Shown: positions 1 through 8,035 of the stretch, piece by piece
Layout: every line of letters begins with the position of its first letter
Numbering within the stretch: position 1 is the first letter of the stretch
DNA from: Flavobacterium sp. J27
Lineage (GTDB): Bacteria > Bacteroidota > Bacteroidia > Flavobacteriales > Flavobacteriaceae
Assembly (NCBI RefSeq): GCF_004303025.1
Contig: NZ_PJQW01000010.1
Coordinates: forward strand, 19,038 to 83,037
Direction of reading: 5' to 3'
Length of the DNA stretch: 64,000 bases
Translations under genes and position numbers: made by a program
Notes under the pieces: generated by a model
Database searches by the model: none
What the model was told of the DNA's origin: nothing
Seen by the model: the letters and a program-made list of their open reading frames with translations, nothing else

Positions 1-99
1 ACGGAAGGAGCAAAAGTGAAAGCAGCTGTGGAAGCTATGCAATTAATGGGGTCAAATTTAAATGCAGCAGCGCAAAGCTTAGGTATTACAATTGACTAA
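1..99 (+). CDS. C-terminal end of a protein, possibly imelysin-like
   Basis: Reading frame 1 is open from the first base and stops at the taa at 97-99, giving 32 residues that end in AAAQSLGITID. The gene begins outside the window. The fragment is Ala-rich and probably helical. The next gene, 34 bp on, encodes a di-haem oxidoreductase; in flavobacteria such genes often sit beside imelysin (peptidase M75) family genes, so imelysin is a guess from context. The sequence alone does not identify the family. Confidence 0.6.
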   Translation, partial: TEGAKVKAAVEAMQLMGSNLNAAAQSLGITID

Positions 100-133
100 T
101 TTTTATATTTTCTAATAGTAAAATTTTATACAA

Positions 134-1552
134 ATGAATAAGCAGTTATTTAAAAGTATTTATGTATTGCTTTTTACAAATTGTATTCTTTTTACCTCAT
201 GCTCTTCTGATGAAGATAATGGGGAATACCAACTCTTACCCGATGAAAACGAGCAGTATTCTGGTGGTAGAAATGGAACTTCATTTAACACTTCAGGAGA
301 AGCTTTTGGTTTTTTCTCGTTTAGTTTAACATTTGAACAACAAACCGATTTTGGAATTGGAAATTCCTTTTTCAGACAGAATTGGGTAACCGCCCCTGCA
401 AGTGCAACGGCTCGTGATGGTTTAGGGCCTTTTTATAATGCTATTTCTTGCTCAAGTTGCCACTTTAAAGACGGTAGAGGAAGACCACCAATGTATAATG
501 GTGAATTAGGAACGGGGTTATTATTGCGCCTTAATTTACCACAAACCGATGCTCATGGAGGTTATTTACCCGAAACTACTTATGGTAATCAATTACAGGA
601 TGTGGCTATTTTAGGTCACGATAAAGAAGGAGAATATACGATTACCTATCAGTATTTTTATGAAACTTATGCCGATGGAACGCAAGTTGAATTAAGAAAA
701 CCAGACTATTCCATTGTAAGCCTTAATTATGGTGCTTTGTCAGGTTCAGTAGCTATTTCTCCTAGAGTGGCTAACCAAATGGTAGGAATGGGATTATTAG
801 AAGCTATTCCAGAAGCTACTTTACTGAGTTATCAAGACATAACTGATAGTAATGGTGACGGAATTTCTGGAAAAGTAAATTATGTCTATGATGTGGTTTC
901 TCAAACTACTCAAATGGGAAGGTTTGGTTGGAAAGCTAATCAACCCAATGTAAAACAACAAGTTGCAGCTGCTTTTTCTGGGGATATTGGTATTACATCC
1001 TCTATTTTTCCAAACGAAAATATACCAGCTGGTTATGATGGTTCTTCCATTCCAAATGGTGGTACACCTGAAATAACAGATGAAACTTTGGAAAAAGTTG
1101 TATTGTATTCTAGTGCATTATCGGTACCAGCCAGACGTAATTATCAATCGCAACAAGTATTAAAAGGAAAAGAAATTTTTAATGCTATTGACTGTGCTAA
1201 ATGTCATATTCCGAAAATGACAACGAGTAATAATTACTATATAGAAGCATTTAGAAATCAGATAATTCGACCATATACCGATTTATTATTACACGATATG
1301 GGACCAGAATTAGCAGATAATGCACCCGATTATTTAGCCGATGGAAATGAATGGAGAACGCCTCCTTTATGGGGAATTGGTTTAATACCTACAGTAAATA
1401 ATCATACCTATTTGTTGCACGATGGTAGAGCAAGAAATGTGGAAGAAGCAATTTTATGGCATGGAGGAGAAGCAACTGCTGCCAAAAATAACTTTAAAAA
1501 TTTAAGTCAAACCGACCGTCAAAAAGTATTGGATTTTATCAATTCGTTATAA
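134..1552 (+). CDS. Di-haem oxidoreductase family lipoprotein (DUF1111)
   Basis: A 472-residue lipoprotein: hydrophobic leader followed by lipobox FTSC with Cys23. It carries two haem c motifs, CSSCH (106-110) and CAKCH (354-358), as expected for the DUF1111 (thiol oxidoreductase) family of di-haem proteins. The C-terminal motif LHDGRARNVEEAILWHGGEA is typical of the family. It should sit on the membrane, facing the periplasm, and take part in electron transfer; the substrate is unknown. It lies just after a gene fragment that may be imelysin-like, and a hairpin terminator follows it. The family is clear; the cellular role is inferred. Confidence 0.9.
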   Translation: MNKQLFKSIYVLLFTNCILFTSCSSDEDNGEYQLLPDENEQYSGGRNGTSFNTSGEAFGFFSFSLTFEQQTDFGIGNSFFRQNWVTAPASATARDGLGPFYNAISCSSCHFKDGRGRPPMYNGELGTGLLLRLNLPQTDAHGGYLPETTYGNQLQDVAILGHDKEGEYTITYQYFYETYADGTQVELRKPDYSIVSLNYGALSGSVAISPRVANQMVGMGLLEAIPEATLLSYQDITDSNGDGISGKVNYVYDVVSQTTQMGRFGWKANQPNVKQQVAAAFSGDIGITSSIFPNENIPAGYDGSSIPNGGTPEITDETLEKVVLYSSALSVPARRNYQSQQVLKGKEIFNAIDCAKCHIPKMTTSNNYYIEAFRNQIIRPYTDLLLHDMGPELADNAPDYLADGNEWRTPPLWGIGLIPTVNNHTYLLHDGRARNVEEAILWHGGEATAAKNNFKNLSQTDRQKVLDFINSL

Positions 1553-1595
1553 GGATAAATGCAAAGGCTACTTTTGTAAGCCCTATTTTTAAAAG

Positions 1596-1635
1596 AGTCG
1601 TAGCTGTTTTTGTTAGTTCAGCTACGGCTTTTTTA
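1596..1635 (+). terminator. Rho-independent terminator after the di-haem gene
   Basis: An 11-bp stem (agtcgtagctg / cagctacggct, one G-T pair) with a 12-nt loop is followed by tttttt. It starts 44 bp after the stop codon at 1552. Confidence 0.8.
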
Positions 1636-1764
1636 ATTTAAAAATAAGCTTAAAATGATATGATGTGTTGTTTTTAAACGAGTTATGGGTGTAATTTTTG
1701 TAAAATACACTAATTAAGATTATTTTTATTAGAAATATGCCTTTCGAAATTTAAAATTGATAAA

Positions 1765-2199
1765 ATGAAAAGTAACTTTTTTAAAATTAGTAGTGCCGTA
1801 CTGATTAGCATAACTATCATTGTAACCTTCTTATATACTCGATTTTATGAGTATTACAACTATAATGAAAGCGACACTTTTCAAGTTACTGTAGGTGATA
1901 CATTTCAAATTAAATTAAGAGAAAACTCGTCCACAGGTTATATTAATTGTTGGATAAACCAAAATCAAGCAACGGGAGTAACATTAGTAAATGAAGCAAC
2001 ACATAACAGTTTAAGCGGATTATTTGGAGCCAGTGGAGCAGGGGAAATTAAGACCTTAACTTTTAAAGCCTCTCAAAAAGGGAACTATACTATTAAGATA
2101 GCCAAATGTCCTGCTTTACGAGAAAAGAAACCATGTAGTGAATACTCAGAAGCTACCAGTAGTGTTGAAAATGAATTTTTTGTTACGGTAATCAATTAA
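1765..2199 (+). CDS. Chagasin-like (I42 family) cysteine protease inhibitor
   Basis: A 144-residue protein with an N-terminal hydrophobic anchor (about 10-25) and one beta-rich domain. ENSSTGY (53-59) matches the NPTTGY loop of chagasin (MEROPS I42), and GASGAGE (88-94) fits the glycine-rich second loop. The third loop (RPW in chagasin) is not obvious; in its place lie KPCSEYSE and a Cys pair (115 and 124) that could form a disulphide. Chagasins block papain-like proteases. Here it is probably periplasmic or on the outside and could protect against own or foreign proteases. Single gene. Confidence 0.75.
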   Translation: MKSNFFKISSAVLISITIIVTFLYTRFYEYYNYNESDTFQVTVGDTFQIKLRENSSTGYINCWINQNQATGVTLVNEATHNSLSGLFGASGAGEIKTLTFKASQKGNYTIKIAKCPALREKKPCSEYSEATSSVENEFFVTVIN

Positions 2200-2282
2200 A
2201 AATACTTATAAAGAATACTACATTAGTAACGTCTCTTGTATAAAAAATAGTAACTTTATATGCTAAACTAAAATATATACTT

Positions 2283-2654
2283 ATGAAATTAGGCGCTTTT
2301 TCTATTAGTCTTACTGTTAAAGATATTCATAAATCGAAAGCCTTTTATGAAAAATTAGGCTTTACTTACAAAGGAGGAAATATAGATCAGAATTGGATTG
2401 TTTTGAAAAATGAAAATGCGGTTATTGGTCTTTTTCAAGGGATGTTTGATAAAAATATCATGACATTCAATCCAGGTTGGGATGGGAATGCGAAACCTCT
2501 CGATACTTTTGATGATGTAAGGGAGATTCAAAAACAATTGCAAGTATCTGGTATCGAATTAACTCGTGAAGCTGATGCCTCTACTCAAGGGCCAGAATAT
2601 ATTACGTTAACCGATCCTGATGGCAATTCAATTTTAATTGACCAACACAGATAA
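2283..2654 (+). CDS. VOC-fold (glyoxalase/bleomycin-resistance type) protein
   Basis: A 123-residue single VOC domain: starts with GAFSISLTVKDIHKSKAFYE, has the FYEKLGF turn and ends with ITLTDPDGNSILIDQ, the usual DPDGN signature near a metal-binding Glu/His position. VOC proteins isomerise, cleave or bind small molecules with a metal; the substrate cannot be told from sequence. A second, unrelated VOC-type gene follows directly, so the two may be co-transcribed. Confidence 0.85.
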   Translation: MKLGAFSISLTVKDIHKSKAFYEKLGFTYKGGNIDQNWIVLKNENAVIGLFQGMFDKNIMTFNPGWDGNAKPLDTFDDVREIQKQLQVSGIELTREADASTQGPEYITLTDPDGNSILIDQHR

Positions 2655-2696
2655 TTAAAAACTAAAAATTAAAAACTAAAAATTAAAAACTAAAAA
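2655..2696 (+). repeat. Three exact 14-bp tandem repeats
   Basis: The unit ttaaaaactaaaaa occurs three times without a mismatch and fills the gap between two VOC genes. It ends 12 bp before the ATG at 2709, where a ribosome site would lie. Confidence 0.9.
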
Positions 2697-2708
2697 TTGA
2701 AATATACG

Positions 2709-3149
2709 ATGGCAACAGTAAATATATATTTAACGTTTAATGGTAACTGTGAAGAAGCTTTTACCTTTTATCAATCGGTTTTTGGAGGTGAATTTCCTTA
2801 TATAGGAAAGTTTAAAGACATGCCTAAAAATGAAGAATGCCCAGAAGTAAGCGAAGCCGACGCAGAAAAAATCATGCATGTAACCTTGCCTATTAGTAAA
2901 GAAACTTGTTTAATGGGAAGTGATACTGGTGGCGAATGGGCATCAAGTTTTCAACAAGGGAATAATTTTTCTATTTCAATTAATGCAGAAAGTAAAGCAG
3001 AAGCAGATAAATTATTTACAGCTCTTTCTGAAGGAGGACAAATAACAATGCCAATGAATCAAAGTTTTTGGGGGGCTTATTTCGGTATGTTTACTGATAA
3101 ATTTGGTATCAATTGGATGGTTAATTTTGATGAGCAACCTAAAGACTAA
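2709..3149 (+). CDS. PhnB-like VOC family protein
   Basis: A 146-residue protein of the PhnB / 3-demethylubiquinone methyltransferase-like VOC group: MATVNIYLTFNGNCEEAFTF at the start, FYQSVFGGEF, and an ending in DKFGINWMVNF, which is diagnostic for this group. The ATG at 2709 is preferred over an in-frame TTG at 2697 because homologues start MATVN. Function is unknown beyond the fold. The 14-bp tandem repeat lies directly upstream and the terminator at 3171 follows. Confidence 0.85.
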   Translation: MATVNIYLTFNGNCEEAFTFYQSVFGGEFPYIGKFKDMPKNEECPEVSEADAEKIMHVTLPISKETCLMGSDTGGEWASSFQQGNNFSISINAESKAEADKLFTALSEGGQITMPMNQSFWGAYFGMFTDKFGINWMVNFDEQPKD

Positions 3150-3170
3150 AAGATTTAAATAAAATACTAT

Positions 3171-3207
3171 GATAAAAAAATCGCATTACTTGGTGCGATT
3201 TTTTATC
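3171..3207 (+). terminator. Terminator after PhnB-like gene
   Basis: An A-rich arm ending in atcgca pairs with tgcgat plus a T run, with an 8-9 nt loop. It lies 22 bp after the stop codon. Confidence 0.8.
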
Positions 3208-3240
3208 ATTTTATGCCTACGCATCAAAAAAAAACATTTT

Positions 3241-3402
3241 GGATTAAGAACCTAAACTTTTACGTTGGTAGACGTAAAATTTTACCCTAAGGACCTAAAG
3301 TTTTAGGTTAGGAGACGTAAAATTTTACCCTAAGGACATAAAATTTTAGGTTGGTAGACATAAAATTTTACCCCAAGGACTTAAAATTTTAGGTTTTTGG
3401 GT
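3241..3402. repeat. 43-bp imperfect tandem repeat with internal palindromes, about 3.8 copies
   Basis: Copies begin near 3274, 3317 and 3360, with a degenerate 33-bp copy at 3241-3273. Each unit holds two palindromic cores, gtaaaattttac and cctaaa(g/a)ttttagg, separated by ccctaagga or ggttnggnaga, so the array alternates two half-units of 21-22 bp. It fills most of the 397-bp gap between the PhnB-like gene and the sulfatase; the rest of the gap holds the terminator at 3171 and no gene I can support. There are no unique spacers, so it is not a CRISPR. Confidence 0.85.
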
Positions 3403-3546
3403 GTTTTTTATGCTAAAAAATTCAAATTTGGACGTTTTCTTTAAAAAAATGCAAGAAGTAAGGCTGTCAAAATAATTGTTCTTGAAGGTTACGGTGAACA
3501 AACTATTTTTAACAGCCTTGATTAACACTAAAGAATATCTTTATAT

Positions 3547-5067
3547 TTATTGATGGGCAGGCGTATGCACTCTTAATTTTTCAATTTCTAAATGATGCAA
3601 TTGTACCGCTAATTCTTCTCTAATACCAGCATAATCTGGATCATAAGCTAAATTGTTGTATTCTGAAGGATCATTTTCCAAATCATACAATTCATATTGT
3701 TGGTAATACGCGCCAAAAACATCAAAATAATAGGCATATTTCCATTTTTCGGTACGAATGCATCGAATACGATTGGCTGCTCTTACAATATTCCAATTGT
3801 GATTTGAACCAGCTTTAATATCATCATATGTAAATAATATACTATCCTGAACCGCTTTGTCTTCTTCAATAATAGGTAACAAACTATTTCCAGCAAGACC
3901 TGTTGGCGCATTAGAAACATTGGCTATTTCTAAGAAAGTAGGCATAATATCGACCAAAGTCGCTAAGCTCATTGAATTTTTATTTTGAGCACCATCAAAT
4001 AAAATTGGGTTTGAAATTACTAAAGGAATACGCAAAGCTTCTTCATAGGCAACAAACGTTTTCTGACGCAAACCTCCATGTGCTAAGCCCATTTCTCCAT
4101 GATCTGACGTGAAGGTAACAATCGCTGAATCAGCCAAACGATTTCCGTTTTCATCTTTTTTGTATAATTCGTCTACAAAACGACCAATTTCTTTGTCTAC
4201 TTCTGTTAAAAGAGAGGCGTAGAAATTCACATAATTTAATTTGTCTTCCAAAGAAATAATTTCGCCCAAACTCATGGCCATGTTCAGTTTAATTTGCTCC
4301 TGAGCCATTGGTTTTTTATTCAATAATAAGTTTTCACTTTCGGTATCTGGTAAGCTAATATCTCTTTTAGACCAACTATCTGGATGATATCCACAAGTTC
4401 CTGCAGTTTTTGGGTAAGCCAATACATCATGAGGGTTTACCAAAGAAAGAATTAATAAATAAGGTTTGTGATCTCCTTTTTTACGTCTTTCTTTTACTTC
4501 TTGTAAATATTGAATAGCTTCTGCGGTATATCGCGCATCATGATTGGCAAAACCACCCCCAAAATTCAACGGATTTACATCTTCACCAGCATCGGGAGCT
4601 ATCCAACCCATAGCACCGTATAATGAAATATCAGCAGCTGTTAAACTTTCATAATTTGTTTTTGTACCAGTAGGAGCAACTCCTTTACTCATGTGCCATT
4701 TGCCACGATATTGTACATCATAACCATCTGCCCAAAAAGTATTCATTAAATTTGGTAATGAGGTATCTAGAGTAGGTTCTTGAGGTGATAATAAACCTCC
4801 TTCTGTAAGGGTTTGTGTTACACCGTGTTTTGCAGGATAAATACCCGTAAACAAAGTAGTACGACTTGGCGAACACATACACGTATTGCAAAACGCGCGA
4901 TCAAAACTAAACCCATTTTCCTTTAAGAAAGTAAGCGTTTTTAAATTTTCTTTTTCCCAATTTGGTGGAAAATGCTGTGTAGCACGTTGTTCGTCTGTAA
5001 TAATAAGAATCAGATCTGGTTTTTCGGTAATTTCTTTCAGTTTTTGTTTAAAATCCATCATGTTCAA
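3547..5067 (-). CDS. Sulfatase family hydrolase, apparently without a signal peptide
   Basis: A 506-residue alkaline phosphatase/sulfatase-fold enzyme. The sulfatase signature CSPSRTTLFTG begins at Cys65, the residue that would be converted to formylglycine. Metal ligands appear as ITDEQ (Asp25) and FTSDHGEMG. The C-terminal part has ELYDLENDPSEYNNLA, the usual sulfatase ending. The N-terminus (MNMMDFKQKLKEITEKPDL) is hydrophilic, so export by Sec is not evident, unlike most flavobacterial sulfatases. Substrate unknown; no polysaccharide-utilisation genes are near. A start at the ATG at 5058 is possible. Confidence 0.88.
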   Translation of the reverse strand: MNMMDFKQKLKEITEKPDLILIITDEQRATQHFPPNWEKENLKTLTFLKENGFSFDRAFCNTCMCSPSRTTLFTGIYPAKHGVTQTLTEGGLLSPQEPTLDTSLPNLMNTFWADGYDVQYRGKWHMSKGVAPTGTKTNYESLTAADISLYGAMGWIAPDAGEDVNPLNFGGGFANHDARYTAEAIQYLQEVKERRKKGDHKPYLLILSLVNPHDVLAYPKTAGTCGYHPDSWSKRDISLPDTESENLLLNKKPMAQEQIKLNMAMSLGEIISLEDKLNYVNFYASLLTEVDKEIGRFVDELYKKDENGNRLADSAIVTFTSDHGEMGLAHGGLRQKTFVAYEEALRIPLVISNPILFDGAQNKNSMSLATLVDIMPTFLEIANVSNAPTGLAGNSLLPIIEEDKAVQDSILFTYDDIKAGSNHNWNIVRAANRIRCIRTEKWKYAYYFDVFGAYYQQYELYDLENDPSEYNNLAYDPDYAGIREELAVQLHHLEIEKLRVHTPAHQ

Positions 5068-5361
5068 GTTTAAAGTGTTTGTATTAAAAATGATACGTTT
5101 TTTTTTAGAATACGTTTGTTATCATTTGTTGAGGCTAATTTCTAATAAAATGAAATTGTATACTAGCGTAGAATTACCTGTTTTTACAATTAGGTAGTTT
5201 GAACGAATGGGGAAGGAGGATTTTGAGTTACTGTTGTATTTTGGTATATGGAATAGTTTAGATTTGTTGGAGTTTATTAAAGAATAGTTGTATATTAGAT
5301 TAAAATAATTAGTTTGTAAAAGTAAAATAGAATTATTTTGTAAAAATTTTAATCAATTGAA

Positions 5362-5820
5362 ATGCAGGCAAATAGAGTTATTTTTTTATATTTTACAATG
5401 TCTTTATTCACAAACATCGGTTATGGACAAGACACCATTAAATTGATGCAAAAACCCAAAGTGATTCTTAAAAGTTGGTATCCCGAATATAAAGATTTTC
5501 CAAAATTAAAAATAGGAAAAAGAAAGCTCATATTTATTGTAATTCCTGAATTTGATAATACCAATTTTTGGAAGAATCATATTAATTTAAAAGCAATTAA
5601 TGCTGAAGTTGATATAGAAGAATTAAAAAAAGAGAATCAATATTTGGTTTTAGTCCATGCAACTAACCAGCAAGAAATTGAATTTGAATTATGGTATGAT
5701 TTAGAGGGAGATACTATCCTAATGTATAAGAATGAAAATTGGATAAATGCCAAAACTCTTTATAAATTAGATCACAATAGAATATTAATTGATACGGTAA
5801 AATTGCAGTTGGAAAACTAA
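5362..5820 (+). CDS. Hypothetical secreted protein
   Basis: A 152-residue protein with a probable signal peptide (hydrophobic 6-20, then GYGQ as cleavage region). The mature part is rich in Lys, Glu and aromatic residues with no family I recognise. It lies in an accessory patch of unknown small genes and just upstream of a decayed gene. Codon use looks ordinary for the window. Confidence 0.65.
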   Translation: MQANRVIFLYFTMSLFTNIGYGQDTIKLMQKPKVILKSWYPEYKDFPKLKIGKRKLIFIVIPEFDNTNFWKNHINLKAINAEVDIEELKKENQYLVLVHATNQQEIEFELWYDLEGDTILMYKNENWINAKTLYKLDHNRILIDTVKLQLEN

Positions 5821-5854
5821 ATTATCTGATTGTTACTAGAATATTAACATAAAA

Positions 5855-6312
5855 ATGAAATACACTATTATATTTATTTGGACATTTTATTTTCTTCTTT
5901 TTATAAAGATGTAATCATACAATAGGTAGAGAATTTAGATGGGGATTTTTCATTTTCAAAAAAACAGTCTTTAGAATGTGAAGCTTGGTGATATGAGTTT
6001 TCGGGTTGTACAGCAATTTATGCCAAACAGTTGAGCAAAGATTCTATCGAATGTTATACTTTAGCCAATGAAGCAACACATAGTACTTTAAAATTTTACA
6101 TTGTTCAAGATAAGATTGGTAATCCAAGAATTGAGTTGAATAGTATTACAGGATCAAAAAAACATATACTTGTAACCAAGGGAGCATGAAAATAGACAAA
6201 AAGTTGCTGCAAAAAAAGTGTTAAAAGCAACATTTGATATGCAATTTAATCATCCAGAAGCCCTACAAAGCTTATGTTTTGGAGAGGAAAAATATATACT
6301 AAAATTGAATAA
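5855..6312 (+). pseudogene. Decayed gene for a small exported protein
   Basis: An ATG at 5855 opens MKYTIIFIWTFYFLLF, a signal-like leader. Coding-like sequence then continues in other frames: around 5905-6180 (with nonsense codons tag 5923-5925 and tga 5989-5991), as MKIDKKLLQKK near 6186-6217, as KVLKATFDMQFNHPE near 6218-6260, and back to PTKLMFWRGKIYTKIE ending at taa 6310-6312. At least four frameshifts and two stops are needed to rebuild a protein of roughly 150 residues. The family is not known to me. The rest of the 611-bp gap (6313-6431) holds nothing I can assign. Confidence 0.75.
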
Positions 6313-6431
6313 AGGGAAACAGATTTACTTTTCCAAAAGAAAAGAGACATTCCTTCTCAAAAAAATGTCATGTTGAGAAATAAAATAAAATAAATATATG
6401 CTATCCAATAATAATAATTTCATTTTTTAAC

Positions 6432-6701
6432 ATGCTGCCGATTGATCACGAATTTGTATTGCTCTACATCTTATATGGATTACTTTGTTGCTATATTATT
6501 TATAAAATAGTAAGTGAGTCAAAGCGCAATAAATTTCGTTTTATAAGTTACTTAATCATTAGTCTTTCTTTAAACGGATTTCTATTTTATGATGTCGAAA
6601 ATTTTAAAGGAGGTGGTTCATTAGTTGTACTATTTAGCTCAGGAGTTTTATTGCTATTTACTTTTGTTACATTTGTATTTGATGAATTGGTTATCAATTA
6701 A
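6432..6701 (+). CDS. Small membrane protein, unknown
   Basis: An 89-residue protein with about three hydrophobic segments (residues 8-26, 37-53 and 64-84) and a basic loop SESKRNKFR between the first two. No known family recognised. It lies 14 bp before another small membrane protein gene, so the two are probably co-transcribed. Confidence 0.6.
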   Translation: MLPIDHEFVLLYILYGLLCCYIIYKIVSESKRNKFRFISYLIISLSLNGFLFYDVENFKGGGSLVVLFSSGVLLLFTFVTFVFDELVIN

Positions 6702-6715
6702 AAAAATAAAGCAAC

Positions 6716-7159
6716 ATGAATATCCTCAATAAAACATACTTCTATTTATTTTTGTTTGCTTTTATCATATTATTCTTTTTCTATAGAAAACCAAATGAAA
6801 CTTTCGATATTAATATACAGGATACTTATTATGTCATTCAAAACTCACATTTTGGAATTTTACTCTTTATCCTTTATGTTGTTTTAGGATTGGCTCATCT
6901 TTACCTTTTAAATAATAGGCTTGTAATGAGCCATTGGATTTTAAATTCACACGTAATTATATCAATACTTGGGCTCGTTCTTACTTGCTACATCTTGGGT
7001 AAGTTAAACAATCATTCGACTAAAACATTAGAAGAAATTTTAAGATCAATTAAAACCAATAGATATCTAACCTATGCGTTTTTTTTAACAGTAGGAATTA
7101 CTATCGCCACGCAATTGGTTTTTGGTATATTTTTTCTAATTAAGATTTTTCGAAAGTAA
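6716..7159 (+). CDS. Four-helix membrane protein with a cytochrome oxidase subunit I-like motif
   Basis: A 147-residue protein with about four membrane segments. Between the first and second segment it has DINIQDTYYVIQNSHFGIL, which resembles the HDTYYVVAHFHYVL stretch of haem-copper oxidase subunit I, but the haem-ligand histidines are missing and the protein is far too short for an oxidase. I infer at most distant descent or convergence. It follows the 89-residue gene at 14 bp. Function unknown. Confidence 0.6.
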   Translation: MNILNKTYFYLFLFAFIILFFFYRKPNETFDINIQDTYYVIQNSHFGILLFILYVVLGLAHLYLLNNRLVMSHWILNSHVIISILGLVLTCYILGKLNNHSTKTLEEILRSIKTNRYLTYAFFLTVGITIATQLVFGIFFLIKIFRK

Positions 7160-7357
7160 ATAAAAACACATCAAACAAAACTAACACAATAATTTAGTAT
7201 AACATTCAAAAGATTGCTTTTTTTTGTAATCATTTTATTTTTGGTTTTTTATACTAAATTAGAGGACTAAAATGTCTTAGTAAAAATTACAAACCAGATA
7301 CTTATTTTTAAATAAGCAATTATTTGTAAAATTCAGAGAGTATGTCTTACTTTGTAA

Positions 7358-7375
7358 AGATACTAATAAGTATGT
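7358..7375. promoter_or_regulatory. Candidate TetR operator before tetR
   Basis: agatactaataagtatgt is an imperfect palindrome ending 3 bp before the tetR start codon. It shares the actaat-agtatgt core with the larger palindrome at 7975-8010, which suggests that the regulator controls its own gene. Confidence 0.7.
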
Positions 7376-7378
7376 TTT

Positions 7379-7969
7379 ATGAAGAAAGCAGCCACAACCC
7401 GAATGCATATTTTGCAAAAAGCCTTTGAACTTATCTATGAAAAAGGATATCAAACCACTAGTATAGATGATATTCTTGCTACAACAAAAGTAACTAAAGG
7501 TGCTTTTTATTACCATTTTAAAAATAAAGAGCAAATGGGTGTGTCTATTATCAATGAATTATTAAAACCAACACTCACCACTAGTTTTATCTCACCTTTG
7601 GAGAGTAATGAGAATCCATTGGATATTATTTACAATCTGATGGATCATTTGTTATTAAAAAACGATTTTTTACGTGTTGCCTATGGTTGTCCAGTGGCAA
7701 ATTTTACTCAAGAAATGACACCATGGAATATAGATTTTAGCCTTGCTTTACAGGAAGTTACCCAACTTTGGATTACAAGTATGACAGATCTTTTAGAAAA
7801 AGGTAAAAAAGAAGGTGTCATTAAGGATAGTATTGATGCAAAAGCCCTCACTACTTTTGTGTTATCAGGTTATTGGGGCATACGAAATTTTGGGAAACTA
7901 GAAAATTCTAAAGAAGTTTATGTCATTTATTTAGAGGAGCTTAAACGCTATTTTGAGACTTTAAAATGA
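7379..7969 (+). CDS. TetR/AcrR family transcriptional regulator
   Basis: A 196-residue protein with an N-terminal TetR DNA-binding domain (about 6-55): TRMHILQKAFELIYEKGYQT, then TSIDDI and the recognition helix VTKGAFYYHFKNKEQM. The C-terminal half is a helical ligand/dimer domain. Two related palindromes, one just before its own start and one between it and the next operon, imply autoregulation and control of the 8036-9389 genes. TetR proteins usually repress until a small ligand binds; the ligand is unknown. Confidence 0.93.
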   Translation: MKKAATTRMHILQKAFELIYEKGYQTTSIDDILATTKVTKGAFYYHFKNKEQMGVSIINELLKPTLTTSFISPLESNENPLDIIYNLMDHLLLKNDFLRVAYGCPVANFTQEMTPWNIDFSLALQEVTQLWITSMTDLLEKGKKEGVIKDSIDAKALTTFVLSGYWGIRNFGKLENSKEVYVIYLEELKRYFETLK

Positions 7970-7974
7970 AAATA

Positions 7975-8010
7975 ATTCAAAAAACATACTAATTAGTATG
8001 TTTTTTGAAT
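7975..8010. promoter_or_regulatory. 36-bp perfect palindrome, candidate TetR operator
   Basis: The left half attcaaaaaacatactaa is the exact reverse complement of the right half, centred at 7992/7993. It begins 5 bp after the tetR stop and directly abuts the -7 element at 8010-8017. It may act both as operator for the downstream operon and as a hairpin at the end of the tetR transcript. Confidence 0.85.
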
Positions 8011-8017
8011 ATATTTG
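8010..8017 (+). promoter_or_regulatory. Promoter -7 element of the membrane/rhodanese operon
   Basis: tatatttg matches TAnnTTTG. It directly abuts the operator palindrome and lies 18 bp before the ATG at 8036. Confidence 0.7.
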
Positions 8018-8035
8018 CATCGTAAAACATATACG

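Noticed and set aside
3241..3402. CRISPR array
   Set aside because: Units follow each other directly with no unique spacers, and no cas genes are near.
3346..3528. 60-codon minus-strand frame next to the tandem repeat
   Set aside because: It overlaps the repeat array, has low-complexity composition and no family.
4886..5197. Plus-strand 103-codon frame opposite the sulfatase start
   Set aside because: It lies mainly antisense to conserved sulfatase sequence around the active site; its product is a Phe/Ser/Lys-rich shadow with no family.
6066..6100. Homology of the pseudogene with the chagasin-like gene at 1765, from shared NEATH
   Set aside because: Only a five-residue match plus a nearby Leu; the surrounding sequence and the other chagasin loops do not align.
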